A stretch of DNA of 64,000 nt from Aquarana catesbeiana (GCF_042186555.1 NC_133328.1:61250074-61314073); one strand, 5' to 3'. Shown: positions 11,251 through 22,255, counted from the stretch's first letter. Notes: a model not told the origin generated them from the sequence alone. Numbers and translations: made by a program.

Positions 11251-11493
11251 AAATGAGCCCCCCCCCTTCAACGGCCACTTGCCATCTGGCCCACTTGACC
11301 ATTCTTAGGGTCACTTATAGTACATGTATCCACAAAATTTGCATAATTACTGTATGAATTGTTTATAATGTACATTGTATTTATGATAGACTATTAATAA
11401 AATTTGTAATTTTAGTATTTTTTGTTTTATCTTTTCTTCTCTAATCTTCCTGACCCTAGCACCGCTATAATCCCTTGTCCACACACCCATTTA

Positions 11494-11880
11494 ACGTTTG
11501 ATTATTTAGGGGATGAGGTGCTGTATCCTCTGGTACCATCTAGCCATCTTTACTTTTTTTGAGCACCCCATTATTATCTTCAGTTCTAATTCTTGTAAAT
11601 TTATGAGAGCCTCCATAGTAGAAGCATATGCATTCTAATGGATAGATAGAGGGCAGGTGAGTCTGGAGGAAGCCCATCCGTCCTTAAAGGCACAGGGGCA
11701 CACTGAACACATAGCACAATGGCAGCAAAGGTGTCCAGTGTGTCCCCTCACCAATATTACATCAGTAACAAACAACTGGCCCCTGCCCCAACTTATAACT
11801 GGACTTCACAGCATGGAGCACATGGAAGGGCAACGCATGTACAACAAAACCAAAGGAAATTCCCAGCTCAACTCGCCAAC
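11494..11880 (+). repeat. Composite dispersed repeat to the right of the palindrome
   Basis: It includes GGGGATGAGGTGCTGTATCC (compare 57013-57030) and AACAACTGGCCCCTGCCCCA with GGAGCACATGGAAGGGCAAC, the same family as 7905-8120. Short open frames are not supported as genes. Confidence 0.55.
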
Positions 11881-11990
11881 CACTCTGATGATGGGGCCAT
11901 TTGATGTAGGGGGGCACTCTGAGAAAGACACCTAAAGAAAGGGGGCATTCTGATGGGGACACGCAATGTAAGGTGGCACACTGAAAATTG
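11880..11990 (+). repeat. Short tandem repeat, about 32-bp unit
   Basis: About three diverged units with CATTCTGATGGGGACAC and GGGGGGCACTCTGA are present. They are related to the array at 7801-7905. Confidence 0.5.
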
Positions 11991-12249
11991 ATAATAGATA
12001 TTATTTAAATGTTATGGAATTTTTACTTTGCTTATTTTTTGATAGACATAAAATGGCTTCATATAATAAGATATCAGTCATAGCACAAACATGAGATTCG
12101 GACCTCTGCTGAAAGGAAATTTTACTGACTGGACCCCCTTAAATTTTAATTCAATACTCCTGCTTTAAATTATGTCATAGGCAGGGAAAGGGTACTGGTA
12201 GTCTTCAGGAAGAAATCAAGACATATCTTTCAAAATATTGCTTAGACAC

Positions 12250-12430
12250 AATTAAAATAGAACTAAAGCCAACATTTTTTTTCTTTTTCATTCTTTATAG
12301 AGTATGAGAGGGTTATAACTGTTGTCTGTACCCCATTGGGGCAGATTTCCCCTCACTTTCACTAGTTTGAGGCAAGTAGAAGAGTTGGGAAAGAAGGTTA
12401 AAGGATTTATTTATGTATTAAAGTTACCTG
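12250..12430. repeat. Fragment of a frog MITE (AGAGGGTTATAAC family)
   Basis: It contains TATGAGAGGGTTATAACTG and CCCATTGGGGCAGATTTCCC. Related fragments occur at about 13460-13690, 18800-19110, 25910-26130, 39360-39740 and 41690-42030. I recall this as a common ranid element. It is non-coding. Confidence 0.5.
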
Positions 12431-12578
12431 ATTGTAGGGCAGGGGGGCTCAGGGGGTCATTGGGGTGAGGAAAGAATGGAGGATCCCATACCTCCCAACT
12501 GCCCTGGATTTGGTGGGACTGTCCCGAGATTTTAAACTAAATTCCGGCATCCCGCAAATCCAGGCTGATTCTTAGAGC

Positions 12579-13040
12579 CATAGGTGTGCGCAGCCTATTG
12601 CATTAGGGTGTGCACCTCAAAGCTCCAACCCATATGCATTTGACATATTTACCAGCCTCTTCCCCGCTCTCCATCCTTAAACAATGGGAGGAAGGAGGAG
12701 CAAGGGAGGACATGGGAGACCCAGGCAACAGAAGGAAGAGGAACAGGGAAATGAGGGGTGGCGGGGGTGGCATATATTAGTACCGATCCCCTATATTTTC
12801 CTCCTGTGGCAGCTGAATGTTGACAAAAAGGAGAGGAGAAGCCTACTTTCAGCTGCTGCAGGAGGAAAATACAGATCGGTTCCACTAAATTCCACCCACC
12901 CCACCTCTCCTGTCCAGGTTCTGAGGGTCGGCAAGGAAGGGTTGTGGTGTTCCTGTCACCTGCCTACCATTGACAGGTTGCCAACCCCAGGATTAGGGTG
13001 TGCCTAGGCACACCTGGCACACCCCTTGCGCATGCCTATG
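12579..13040. mobile_element. hAT-type MITE
   Basis: The ends are CATAGGTGTGCGCA and TGCGCATGCCTATG, inverted with respect to each other. The flanks are CTTAGAGC (12571-12578) and CTCAGAGC (13041-13048), an 8-bp duplication with one difference. The interior is purine-rich on the left and non-coding; frames such as 12684-13007 are spurious. Confidence 0.75.
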
Positions 13041-13459
13041 CTCAGAGCCCAGTGGCAGAACAAGTTCCAGCTCTTGTCTCCACTAATTAATCTAACAGGG
13101 GCACTAGCACAGGCACTTGCCCTGCATCTCTTGCTCCTCCCATCTATTCAGACCCTTGGCCTGTGATTGGCAGTGGATGGGGTTTATCTCTCCCATGCTA
13201 TGTGCCTAAAAAACAAAAATACAGGCAAATTATATTTTTTTCATCATAGTGAGGATCCAGTGTATGCCGGCCCTGCCCACCTCCCAGGATCTGGTGTGTG
13301 TTTTTTTATTTTGTTCAGGCCATTTGACTCTAAAATGGATAGTGGTTGTCTGATCATTTGGTATAGGGGGCGGTGTAGTAGTTGTGTAGTAGTTGTGTGT
13401 TACGTGGTTGGAGTAAAGGTGAACCTCAGTATTCTGCAGTCCCTCAGTTATGTCCCTTA

Positions 13460-13690
13460 GCCACAACAGGAAGTTTTGTCCGAATGGAGGAAAATCGCCT
13501 CACAGGCAGGTGTCACTAGAACTAGTGTCCTTATTGGAAGATGTCCCCTCTACTATTACTATTCTCCTTTCAGAAGAGGCATAATATGATAACTATGTCT
13601 AAAACTTGTTGCAAACGGGGCACTGTTTCTGTCTGGAGGAAAAAAAAAAGCCAGATATCTTTCTCAACATATAGAATATAACTAGTTATT
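13460..13690. repeat. Fragment of the AGAGGGTTATAAC MITE family
   Basis: The blocks GTCACTAGAACTAGTGTCC and ATTGGAAGATGTCCCC are shared with the copies at 39500 and 41800. It is degraded and non-coding. Confidence 0.5.
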
Positions 13691-14032
13691 CATATTTATA
13701 ATTAAAAATAGGACTGAAGATTGTTGATCCAGAGAATATCCAATTGCCTTAGGACACATGTGTCAAACACAAGGCCCAAGGGCTGAATCCAGCCTACCAG
13801 GACATTTCATGTGGCCTTCGCACACAGGGATTTTTTTCAGCTGTAACATGACAGAACTCTGCTCTGCCACCTTTGGCTCCTACCCTCCACTCCCCGCTCA
13901 CTTGTAAACACAGAAGCCTTCTTCTGTAGGCTGTGGAGGGAGATGTGTGCAAAGGTGGGGGTTGGGGGAGAGTGGTGCAGAGGTCACAGCTGAGGAGGGG
14001 TGGAAGTGAAAAGTGAACAACCTGTGAAAGAG

Positions 14033-14092
14033 AGCTGAACCCTGCACACTGTGCATAGCACAGCCCTAAACCCTGCACTGTATACGCATAGC
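14033..14092 (+). repeat. Two detached units of the 31-bp minisatellite
   Basis: Two degenerate units (CTGAACCCTGCACACTGTGC and CTAAACCCTGCACTGTATAC) lie before the insertion that separates them from the main array. Confidence 0.65.
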
Positions 14093-14432
14093 TCAAAACT
14101 ATATCTGATTTTAAGGGACTGTCCCTGATTTGGAACAAAGTCCCTCTGTCCCTCTTTCCTCCCCATTTGTCCCTCATTTTGGTCTGATCTACATAGTTGT
14201 ATATAAAATGCACTTTTTTAAAAAATACTTCCCAGTGCTAAACCTTTCATCCAAATTTGTAAATTTCAAAAGCTAATATAAAGGAATAGTAGTGGTACAA
14301 AAGGCACTTTTGGGTTTAAATAATCATTTTTTTGTATAATTATCCTTTAAGGGGACATGGCGGGGGCTGTTCTCTGCCTACATACTTTTGCTAATAGGTG
14401 TACCTCATTCCCATCTTAAGAATTTGAGAAGT
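14093..14432 (+). repeat. Dispersed repeat inserted in the minisatellite
   Basis: It contains AGGGACTGTCCCTGATTTGG, GTCTGATCTACATAGTTG and TATAAAGGAATAGTAGTGG. A partial relative lies at 12490-12540 (TACCTCCCAACTGCCCTGG, GGGACTGTCCC). It interrupts the 31-bp array, so it arrived after the array began to expand. The borders are approximate. Confidence 0.55.
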
Positions 14433-15370
14433 ATGTGTACGTAGCGCACTCCTCTGAACCCTGCACTCGGTACGTAGCACAGCTCTGAACTCTTCACTCG
14501 GTACATAGCACACATCTGAACCCTGCACTCGGTATGTAGCACACTTCTGAACCCTGCACTCGGTACATAGCACAACTCTGAACCCTGCACTCGGTATGTA
14601 GTACACCTCTGAACCCTGCACTTGGTACCTAGCACACCTCTGAACCCTGCATTCGGTACGTAGCACACTTCTGAACCCCGCACTCGATATGTAGCACACC
14701 TCTAAACCCTGCAGTAGGTATGTAGCTCACCTCTGAACCCTGCACTCGGTATGAGGCACACCTCTGAACCCTGCACTCAGTACATAGCACACCTCTGAAC
14801 CCCGCACTCGGTATGTAGCACTCCTCTGAACCCTGCAGTAGGTACGTAGCACACCTCTGAACCCTGCACTCGGTACGTAGCACACCTCTGAACCCTGCAC
14901 TCAGTACATAGCACACCTCTGAACTCTGCACTTGGTATGTAGCACACCTCTGAACTCTGCACTCAGTACATAGCACACCTCTGAACCCTGCACTAGATAC
15001 GTAGCACACCTCTGAACCCTGCACTCGGTACGTATCGCACCTCTGAACAATGCATGCGGTATGTAGCACACCTCTGAACCCTGCACTCGGTACATAGCAC
15101 ACCTCTGAACTCTGCACTCGGTACGTAGCACACCTCTGAACCCTGCTCTTGGTACATAGCACACCTCTGAACCCTGCACTGGGTACATAGCACACCTCTG
15201 AACCCTGCACTTGGTACATAGCACACCTTTGAACCCGGCATTTGGTACGTAGCGCACCCTTGAGCCCTGCACTTGGTCGGTAGTACACCCCTGAACTCTG
15301 CACTTTGTATGTAGCCCACCCCTGAACTCTGCACCGTGTGCATAGCGCACCCCTGAAACTTCACTCTGTG
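14433..15370 (+). repeat. 31-bp minisatellite, about 30 units
   Basis: The units have the form CTCTGAACCCTGCACTCGGT followed by ACATAGCACAC, joined head to tail without spacers. Most variation is at the CpG in TACGTAG/TACATAG. Because 31 is not a multiple of 3 and the unit has no stop on the minus strand, all three minus frames stay open (up to 224 codons) with a cysteine-containing 31-residue periodicity. The open frames are a by-product of the array. The right-hand units are the most diverged, as expected at an array edge. Confidence 0.93.
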
Positions 15371-15599
15371 AAAAGAGCCCCCCTGAACTCCACACTAAAT
15401 GCACTCCTGGTATTTATTGCCTCTTTAAGATCCTCCCTAGTGCAATTTGTCCTCACCCAGCATTCAGTGTGGTTTGGTGGGGGGGGGTTGGGATCCTGCA
15501 CATATTCTCTGAGAAAAAAAGCCCTGGATAGAAGGAAAGGCAACCATAATGCTGATGCAGCCCGTAATGAAATTGAGTTTGACACCCATGCATTAGGAG

Positions 15600-16310
15600 A
15601 TCAAGAACATGTTTTCCTTGTTTTAGCAAATTGTGCCATGCTTTAATAGGGAGGTTTTTTGCATTCCTCTGGAAGAACTATGGGTTTAAAGTTCTGTGTA
15701 TGCAGGTTTTATTTTTTAAAGTTGTAGTAAAGACTAATAACAATTCGTCTTGAAAATTTTCTCCCCACCCCTCCTCCTACCTATCCTGCATAGCCTGTAT
15801 AAAAAGGAGCAGTCAAAATTAATTTTTTTCAATCCGGTCCAGTCCGGTCACATGATCTAGCAACTCCAGCTAAGGGAGCTCTCAACAACGGGTGTGAATT
15901 CCCGGAGCCGTGAAATTACCCATAGGCTCCTATTGCCCGTCTGTTGTCAGTGATCCCTCCTCTCCTCTGCAGCCACCACTCTGTGACATAGGAGAGCTGA
16001 AGCTGCTGGATCATGTAAACGGACCAGACCAGAATAAGAAAAGGTATATACACAGGCTATACAGGATAAATAGAAGGAGAGGGGAGTCAACATTATAAGA
16101 TAAATTGTTATTAACTTTTTTCTTCCACTTTAATCCCTTTTTTATCGGTTTAACTCAATGAACTTGGGTCTTTTTTCAATCTGAATAACTATTTACACAC
16201 ACACAAGTTAAACCAAGTGATGCTGTCCGCTGCCAAAAAATAAAAAGTAAAATAATCGTGTATCAAAACCCTAAAAGAGATGCCGCAAACACAGATTTTG
16301 TCCCCACAAA
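15600..16310. other. No gene seen
   Basis: This is unique-looking, AT-rich sequence with a short GGTCCAGTCCGGTC block and a CA run at about 16196-16203. No exon or complete element is visible. Confidence 0.4.
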
Positions 16311-16314
16311 AATA

Positions 16315-17405
16315 AGTACTAAAACAAAAATATTTTGTGCTTGCGCTCCTAGAGAAATTCCATAAACACCTTCTTATAGTATTGTAACCAAAACGAAGTA
16401 AGTGCAAAATAAATCAACCTTAATATCAACACAAAATGAAAAACATAAAATAAATGTGCAATCTCAAGTGAGTCAGTGCAATGTGTTTAACTACAGCAAT
16501 ATTGCAATATAAGTCCAGCAATAAATAGTTCCCAAAAGCAAGCCCAAAGCTCAGAAGAAGATCATGTGCATGTGTTAGAAGCTCTTCACCTTCATAAATG
16601 AATTGCTCCGAGCGCTAAAGAAGTGATCCTCCACCGCCTAAATTGCTCACTCACCTTGTGAGTGGACCCATAAACAAGAACAGGTCAATCAAGCATATCA
16701 GGACCGCATCAATAGTGCAATAATCCTTCAGCTTAGGTCATCAGCTTGGATCCTTTTTAAATGTAAACGGCAACCACGACTGGCCCCAATCTCCAAAAGG
16801 TACATCATATATAGGGAAAGAAAACAGCCGTATATAGTGTAGTATGCTCCTTTATTGTTAAAAAAACTTCTACTACTCACATTTCATACAATGAAAAACA
16901 GCATAAATAATTGCCTGTATAGGCTCTTACATAAGTTCAGAGAACACATGATCCAGTCTGAGAGTGACGTCACCTGGCTCCACCTCCACACGTTACGCCA
17001 CTACCCATATGGCTTCCTCAGGAAGTGTTCTTGTTTATGGGTCCACTCACAAGGTGAACGAGCATTTAAGCTGGGGGAGGATCACTTGTTTGGTGGTGGA
17101 GCACTTAATATATGAGGATAAATAGCCTCTAACACATGCACATTATCTTCTGAGCTTAGGACTTGCTTTTGGAAACTAACTATCGCTGGACTTATTTTGT
17201 AATATTACTGTAGTTAAACACATTGCACTGATTCACTTGAGATTGCACATTTATTTAATGTTTTTTTATTTTTGCTGATATATAGGTGTATTTAGGTGTA
17301 TAGGTGTATTTATTTTGCACTTACTTAGTTTTGGTTACAATATTATAAGAAGGTTTTTATGGAATTTCTCTAGCAGCACAAGTATATTATATTTTTGTTT
17401 TAGTA
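16315..17405. mobile_element. Older inverted-repeat element with about 370-bp arms
   Basis: The left arm (16315-16682) and right arm (17026-17405) are reverse complements with many substitutions and small indels. Paired blocks include CTAGAGAAATTCCATAAACA with its complement at about 17355-17375 and AGTGGACCCATAAACAAGAA with its complement at about 17030-17050. The 343-bp spacer carries minus-strand AATAAA (16856-16851) and a hammerhead-like motif. Confidence 0.8.
16982..17026 (-). ncRNA. Hammerhead-ribozyme-like motif, degenerate
   Basis: On the minus strand it reads CUUC, CUGAGGA, A, a GCC..GGC stem II, GUAA in place of GAAA, C-GU-GU, then GGAGG. One key base (A13) is changed. AATAAA follows 138 nt downstream on the same strand. 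Confidence 0.3.
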
Positions 17406-17409
17406 TTTA

Positions 17410-18800
17410 CACACACACGCGCATACAGACGCACACACCTATCAAGTGTCATAGCAGTCAGTTTAACAGTGAATAATTAAACTGTCACTCAGTACATCAC
17501 ATGGAAAATACCCCAAGGAAAGCAACCTGATATTCTGAAAAATAATTCTGCCTTTCAGCAGATTTTACTTCCAGTGGCCTGGTGCCCCGGACACATAACT
17601 CAAGATAATGTTGTACAGAGGATGCAGAGAAGGAAACACAAATGCAATCTCATTAAGAAGTAGCTGCAAGACAGGGGAATCATGCAAAATAAACACCCAA
17701 ATCCTTCACTAAAAAGTCTTATCTCATGAAGTGAAATCAAAGGCTGCAGAAAACTAACAAGATATTTCATTAATTTTTTTCTAGATACTGCTACAAGTGT
17801 TCTCTATGCTTTTTTTTCAATCTGAGAGGGCAAAAAGAGAAGCAATGATAATCTGTACACTGCAATAGCTACTAGCAACCAATCATATTTCAGTTTTCTG
17901 CAGTTAGATCTGTGCAAAGTTACTTTAGAAATATAAACATGTTACATTTACTAAAGGGACTAGCTATTACCTTTATTAGCCACAAACGCCCTCCTCTGTG
18001 CACCCCTCTAATTTAGCTTCACTTTGTTACAGTGACATGACATCAGGACTAAGCCTTGTCTAAATACCAGTCCCCTATCCGATCAATACACTTTATTTGT
18101 CATTAAAGTGTGTCTAAAGAAAATACTTTTTTTTTCAATCTACTGATCTGACTAGAAGAACTCCTGAAGAAGTCTATTCCACATTTTCAAAGCTCTTACT
18201 CTGAATAAGCCTTTTTGTAGACAGAGGTTTAGTCTCTTTTTCTCCAGATGCAAAGCGTGACCCTTACTTTAGGTACCATTTATGAATTTTTACATAGCGA
18301 TCCTATCCCTCCATAAATGTCTCTTCTAAAGGGAGAATACTGTAAATTCAGTTCCTCACAGCTGAGAGCCTTCATGCCTCTTTAGTTTAGTTGCCCTTCT
18401 CTGAACTCTCCTTAGTTCTGCAACCAAAAAGGATGTAAACACGTGGCCATAGGCTCCTTTCACACTTCTGTGACTTGGGGTCTGAATTGTGAGACCCCAA
18501 GTCGCAGAACACGTGAATTTCAATGTATGTCTATGACATATGTTAATTAAGTGCTACACTTGTGCAATTTTTATGACAGCCGTTCCTACTGATACTACTG
18601 AAGTTGCTGCTACTTCAGAAAAGCTTCCTGCACTACATTATTGTTGGGATCCTTCCAGAGCCTGGACTGGATCTGTGACATCAGCCAACAGCGGGCTTTA
18701 GACTTCTCTTTTGAAAAGTGAAGATTTGTTTTTTTATAAAAAGAGCATCCAGAAATTGTGCAACTGCAGCCAACTTTTTTTTAGTTTTTTTGTTTTTTGT
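17410..18800. other. No gene; a degraded dispersed repeat at about 18060-18440
   Basis: Most of this is AT-rich unique sequence. The block with GAATAAGCCTTTTTGTAGAC and GTTGCCCTTCTCTGAACTC resembles an old frog interspersed repeat. Its borders are unclear. Confidence 0.4.
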
Positions 18801-19110
18801 TTTTTGTTTTCATTTTGGACAGAGTAGAGAAAGATTAGAACACCTGTCCGGTTTTATTTATCCTGGTAACCATTTTGACCAGGACTGAAAGTGAAGGGAA
18901 GTCCCAAATTTTATAGTTATCACAAGATCAGAAATGGGAGAAATCTTCTAATAGGGACATTTATTTTAGTGACAATTGTCTAAGTGGGCAATTCGCTCAC
19001 TTTTGAGAGATTTATATTCACTTCCTGTTGTGTCTAATAGAAGGTATAACCCTTTCCTACTCTATCCAAAATAGAAAAAAAAAACTAAACTTTAGATATA
19101 CTCTAAAGTG
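18800..19110. repeat. Copy of the AGAGGGTTATAAC MITE family
   Basis: It shows GGACAGAGTAGAGAAAGATT, ACTTCCTGTTGTGTC and AGATATACTCTAAAGTG. It is a non-coding relative of the copies at 39360 and 41690. A (T)nG run lies just before it (18774-18809). Confidence 0.5.
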
Positions 19111-19599
19111 TATCTTTAGCCAACCTTTTTGCTGACATCTCCATCGCATCACACACAGGTTGAATTCATCCACCCTGCTCAATCTTCCAGAACGTTCATC
19201 TATAAATTTGAGTTCCTCTCTCTTTTTTTATTCTTCTGTTAATCCATGACAAGACAACTTGTCTCATGCAGTAAACTTGAGGAGTTCATCAGAAGCATGA
19301 GTGACATTATATTTGTGCGAACCTCTTCCCTAGGAAATGCTATGGGTCTATAATGAGTGTTATTCTAGTTCAATGCCTGCTTGTTTGCCCATGCAGATGT
19401 GGTATCTGCTGTGTCAGAACATCAGGGAAGATTCCTTGCTGTGTGGTTTCACCCTCTTACAGTCTCCTTAGGGTCATCTCTGGATACTTGTGTCCCTCTC
19501 TGTGGCTGCTGGCTCTGCTCACTGCAGATCCCTAGATTCTCTTCTGCAGGCACTGGGATGCAAACTATACACTCCAGATGCCATCCATACCTTATGGCA

Positions 19600-20581
19600 T
19601 GTAGCACTCTCAGTGTACAGAATAGGACAATTTAGCTGGGCTCCTCTGTAGGCAGAGGAGCTGGGGTAATTTGTTTGTGTTAGCTGGGCAGAGCTCCAAG
19701 GGCTGGGTCTCTGTTACCTCCCCTGGCTTCTAGAACTCGCTGGATAGTTCTGGAACATAGAGGGTGGAGGCACAGAGACTAAGCCTGAATATTTATAGAG
19801 CCTCCTCCAATCCTTGGGTAGGTAGGGCCCAGTAGGTGGGAAGATGGGCAATACATGTTCTGGAGTCTGGCCATGTGAGCAGTAGAGTCCAGGGTCCAGT
19901 TGCCTGGAGGAGACCCCTGTGCTGAAGGGCTCTGCCCCTAGGCAGAGGGAAGAAGCTAGTAGAAGAGAGAGAGCTGAAGACTCACACTTCTTTCCAGCCT
20001 CAGCTAGACATAGCTGGAGCTACCCTGACAGTCAGGAGCTGGGCCTGTTCAGCAGCCTCCTGGACTTTAGGATCATTTGAGAGGGACTGAGTTAGTAACC
20101 TTCATTCTTCACACCCCAAGCTTGGACAGAGGAGGGGCAGCAAGGTGCAATACTCTGCTAGACTGTAACCAGGAAGCAGCTTATAAACAGTTCAGTCGTT
20201 AAAGCCATCCTACATCTCTAGCTTGGGTCCAAAGTCAGCCAGGTGCATCAGCATTTCCTTATGGATCAGCACCTGCACTCAACAATTGGGACATTCTTTT
20301 TGTTATTGAGTCAGCTGATCCATCAATACTACTAGAGGACAGCATATTGATGTTAACGAATTAGATCATTCCTAGCAGCCAGAGACAGTATCAGGTCCTT
20401 AAGTTTGTTTTCAGGTTTCACAGTTCTGGGCATCCCATGCTTCCATCCCCATCCAAGTTTTAACTACCTAAATAAACAAAAACACAACAAAATACCCTGG
20501 ACTGGTTCATCATTTATAATGTCTGGCTGTGTGTAAGGAAGGGCCTGAAAATCCTGCGGCCCTTACAGGGGTAGCACTACA
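19600..20581 (+). mobile_element. LTR-like block
   Basis: It starts TGTAGCACTCTC and may end TAGCACTACA. It has GC-rich U3-like sequence, a possible polyadenylation signal (AATAAA at about 20471) and no open frame. The start resembles the LTR-like blocks at 59264 (TGTAGCACCC) and 40666 minus (TGTAGTGTCCC). No matching 5-bp duplication is seen, so the ends are provisional. Confidence 0.4.
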
Positions 20582-21640
20582 AGTGTATGCACAGTAGCCC
20601 GTGCAGCCCTGTAGAAACTTTTTGAATGCACAGGTGTGCACACTATGCTTTACAAAGGCATAGTCAGCACTATCTCAGAATGTCACACAATCTAGATGCC
20701 ATGTGGGTTTCTCTGTGTCTCCACATGGATGCCCCGTGAAGGATACTGCAGGATAAAACCCTATGAAAATCTTGCCTGGAGGAAAGTTTCCAGAGAGAAA
20801 GAGGCAGATAACAGAGAAGTAGTCTCTCTAATCAGACAAGTTATTTGGAATTTTTTTTTAAGGCATTTTCTGCAACAGCACCATTAGACAGACCTTGCAA
20901 CCAGTCACTGAAGGGAAAACTGTCTTAGACAGTTCACCCGGAAGGGAGTCTAAAGAAGAAGCCATTTCCCCTCACGTTCTTACTCAGTGACAATGATCAT
21001 TAATAAATACAAATAAAGGGTACATTTTCCTGATGGGAACAAAGTATGTAGCACACCTAAAGAAATCATTACCAAGTAAAATATCACTAGGAAATTATTT
21101 AAATTTTTACCGTGCATCAAGTTTGTAAATCCTCCAAATCATTATTAAAAATTGACTTTTTTGGAGAGCTTTCTGAACAATTCCTCACTTGTCCCTTCTA
21201 CTGGAGCAACGAATCCCGCTAAACCATCCCTGCCTAATCTCCCATATGTTTCTGAATATATTAGCAGGGCTGAAAGGTCTAATCTTTTCCTCCCTCGGGA
21301 GCTGTCATCCAGTTTCCTTTTATGAAATCAGCTTCAATCACTACATGATTGACTGATAGTTTTGTAACTGAAGATAGCACAAACCTTCTCACATCGCTGT
21401 GACCTGAATGAAGTAATTTAGACTAGCCATTATGGCTATGATATGCTAAGGGTTTTCATAACCTGTCTGGGGAGTAAGCGAACCTAGAATCTGAAATCTA
21501 TTAAATGATATATAAACCCTCACCTTGTAAAGCTATCCATTAAGTTAAAAAAAATAAATAAAAGGCAAAACATTTGTGTATACATATAAAAAACATTATA
21601 AATACTGGTTTTCCTTTTTTTAATAAGTGATTACATAGCC
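20582..21640. other. No gene seen
   Basis: This is AT-rich intronic sequence with poly-T and poly-A tracts. No recognisable element or exon is visible. Confidence 0.4.
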
Positions 21641-21644
21641 TTTG

Positions 21645-22255
21645 TTTTCAGCTGCATAAGGAGCTCAGAGACCTAGGGGAGGAGAAACAGCAGCACACTG
21701 CTCTTCCCAGTGAATGACTGTGTGTATGTGCATATCAGGGCATGCAGTCAGGGGAGGCAGGTGAGGCAGAGCCATGAACATTTTTTAATCAAGCTTCAAG
21801 GGTTGTAAGTCGGTGACCTGAGGTCACAGAGACCCCATTTGTGTGGTAGGTAGCCGAAATGTTACCCCGCCACTGGTAAAAATTTGGGGCTCCTACGACC
21901 TATGGTTCCGGAGATATGGGGCTCCTTGCGCAGCCTGTCAGAAGCTACATACAGAGCGGCCAGTTTAAATACAAGCTGACACACTCTGTTTGCAGTAGAC
22001 TGAGAGGATGAGCTCACAGTGCCTCTCACCTCTTGTCAGAGGCACTGAGCTCAATGGAAAGGTTGGGGTCTTGGACCAATGGTAAAGTACCATTAGCCCC
22101 AGCTGTCCAATAAAAATGCTGCAGTGGAGGCATGCCTCTCACTGCAGTGTCATAGAAGGGGCATGTGTCTAAAAGACAAATGTTCCCTTCCAGCCCAGCC
22201 CTCTTAACTTGAAGGAAAGATATAAGATTTACCCACAATTCCGTGTTTTTCTCAC
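21645..22255. repeat. Dispersed frog repeat
   Basis: The blocks GGGGAGGCAGGTGAGGCAG, GGGGCTCCTACGACCTATGG and CGGAGATATGGGGCTCC are recalled as a common ranid repeat. The frame at 22026-22238 lies inside it and is not a gene. Confidence 0.5.

Larger units (their letters stand above)
8121..11493. repeat. 3.37-kb near-perfect palindrome
   Basis: The left arm is 8121-9765 (1645 bp), the spacer 9766-9849 (84 bp) and the right arm 9850-11493 (1644 bp). Bases pair around a fixed centre (coordinate sum 19615, or 19614 outside a poly-G run). That run has ten G at 8348-8357 against nine C in the right arm. A couple of substitutions are visible close to the spacer; the arms are otherwise essentially identical. 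Every open frame in one arm has an identical mirror in the other. The right arm reads like the plus-strand tail of a retroelement: a hammerhead-like motif at 11211-11250, then AATAAA at 11396. No matching target duplication is seen at the edges. The structure is either a young head-to-head insertion or inverted duplication, or an assembly artefact. Confidence 0.92.
13755..15590. mobile_element. hAT-type non-autonomous element carrying a minisatellite
   Basis: The left end is CACATGTGTCAAACACAAGG and the right end GAGTTTGACACCCATG, which gives inverted termini sharing GTGTCAAAC. The flanks are CCTTAGGA (13747-13754) and CATTAGGA (15591-15598), a 7/8 match for an 8-bp duplication. The interior is the 31-bp tandem array, broken by an inserted repeat. 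Related elements starting TGTCAAAC-CAAGGCCC are widespread in vertebrates (recalled, not searched). Confidence 0.7.

Noticed and set aside
14433..15370. CRISPR-like periodic repeat
   Set aside because: Units abut each other with no unique spacers, and the genome context is vertebrate. It is a minisatellite.
14391..15404. Long minus-strand open frames of up to 224 codons with periodic cysteines
   Set aside because: They are produced by a 31-bp tandem repeat lacking stops, and all three frames are open with the same cycle. No start context, splice site or unique sequence supports a gene.
18165..18190. Additional hammerhead-like box (CTCCTGAAGAAGTC)
   Set aside because: No stem II hairpin or GAAA follows within the required distance, so only the box-like word is shared.
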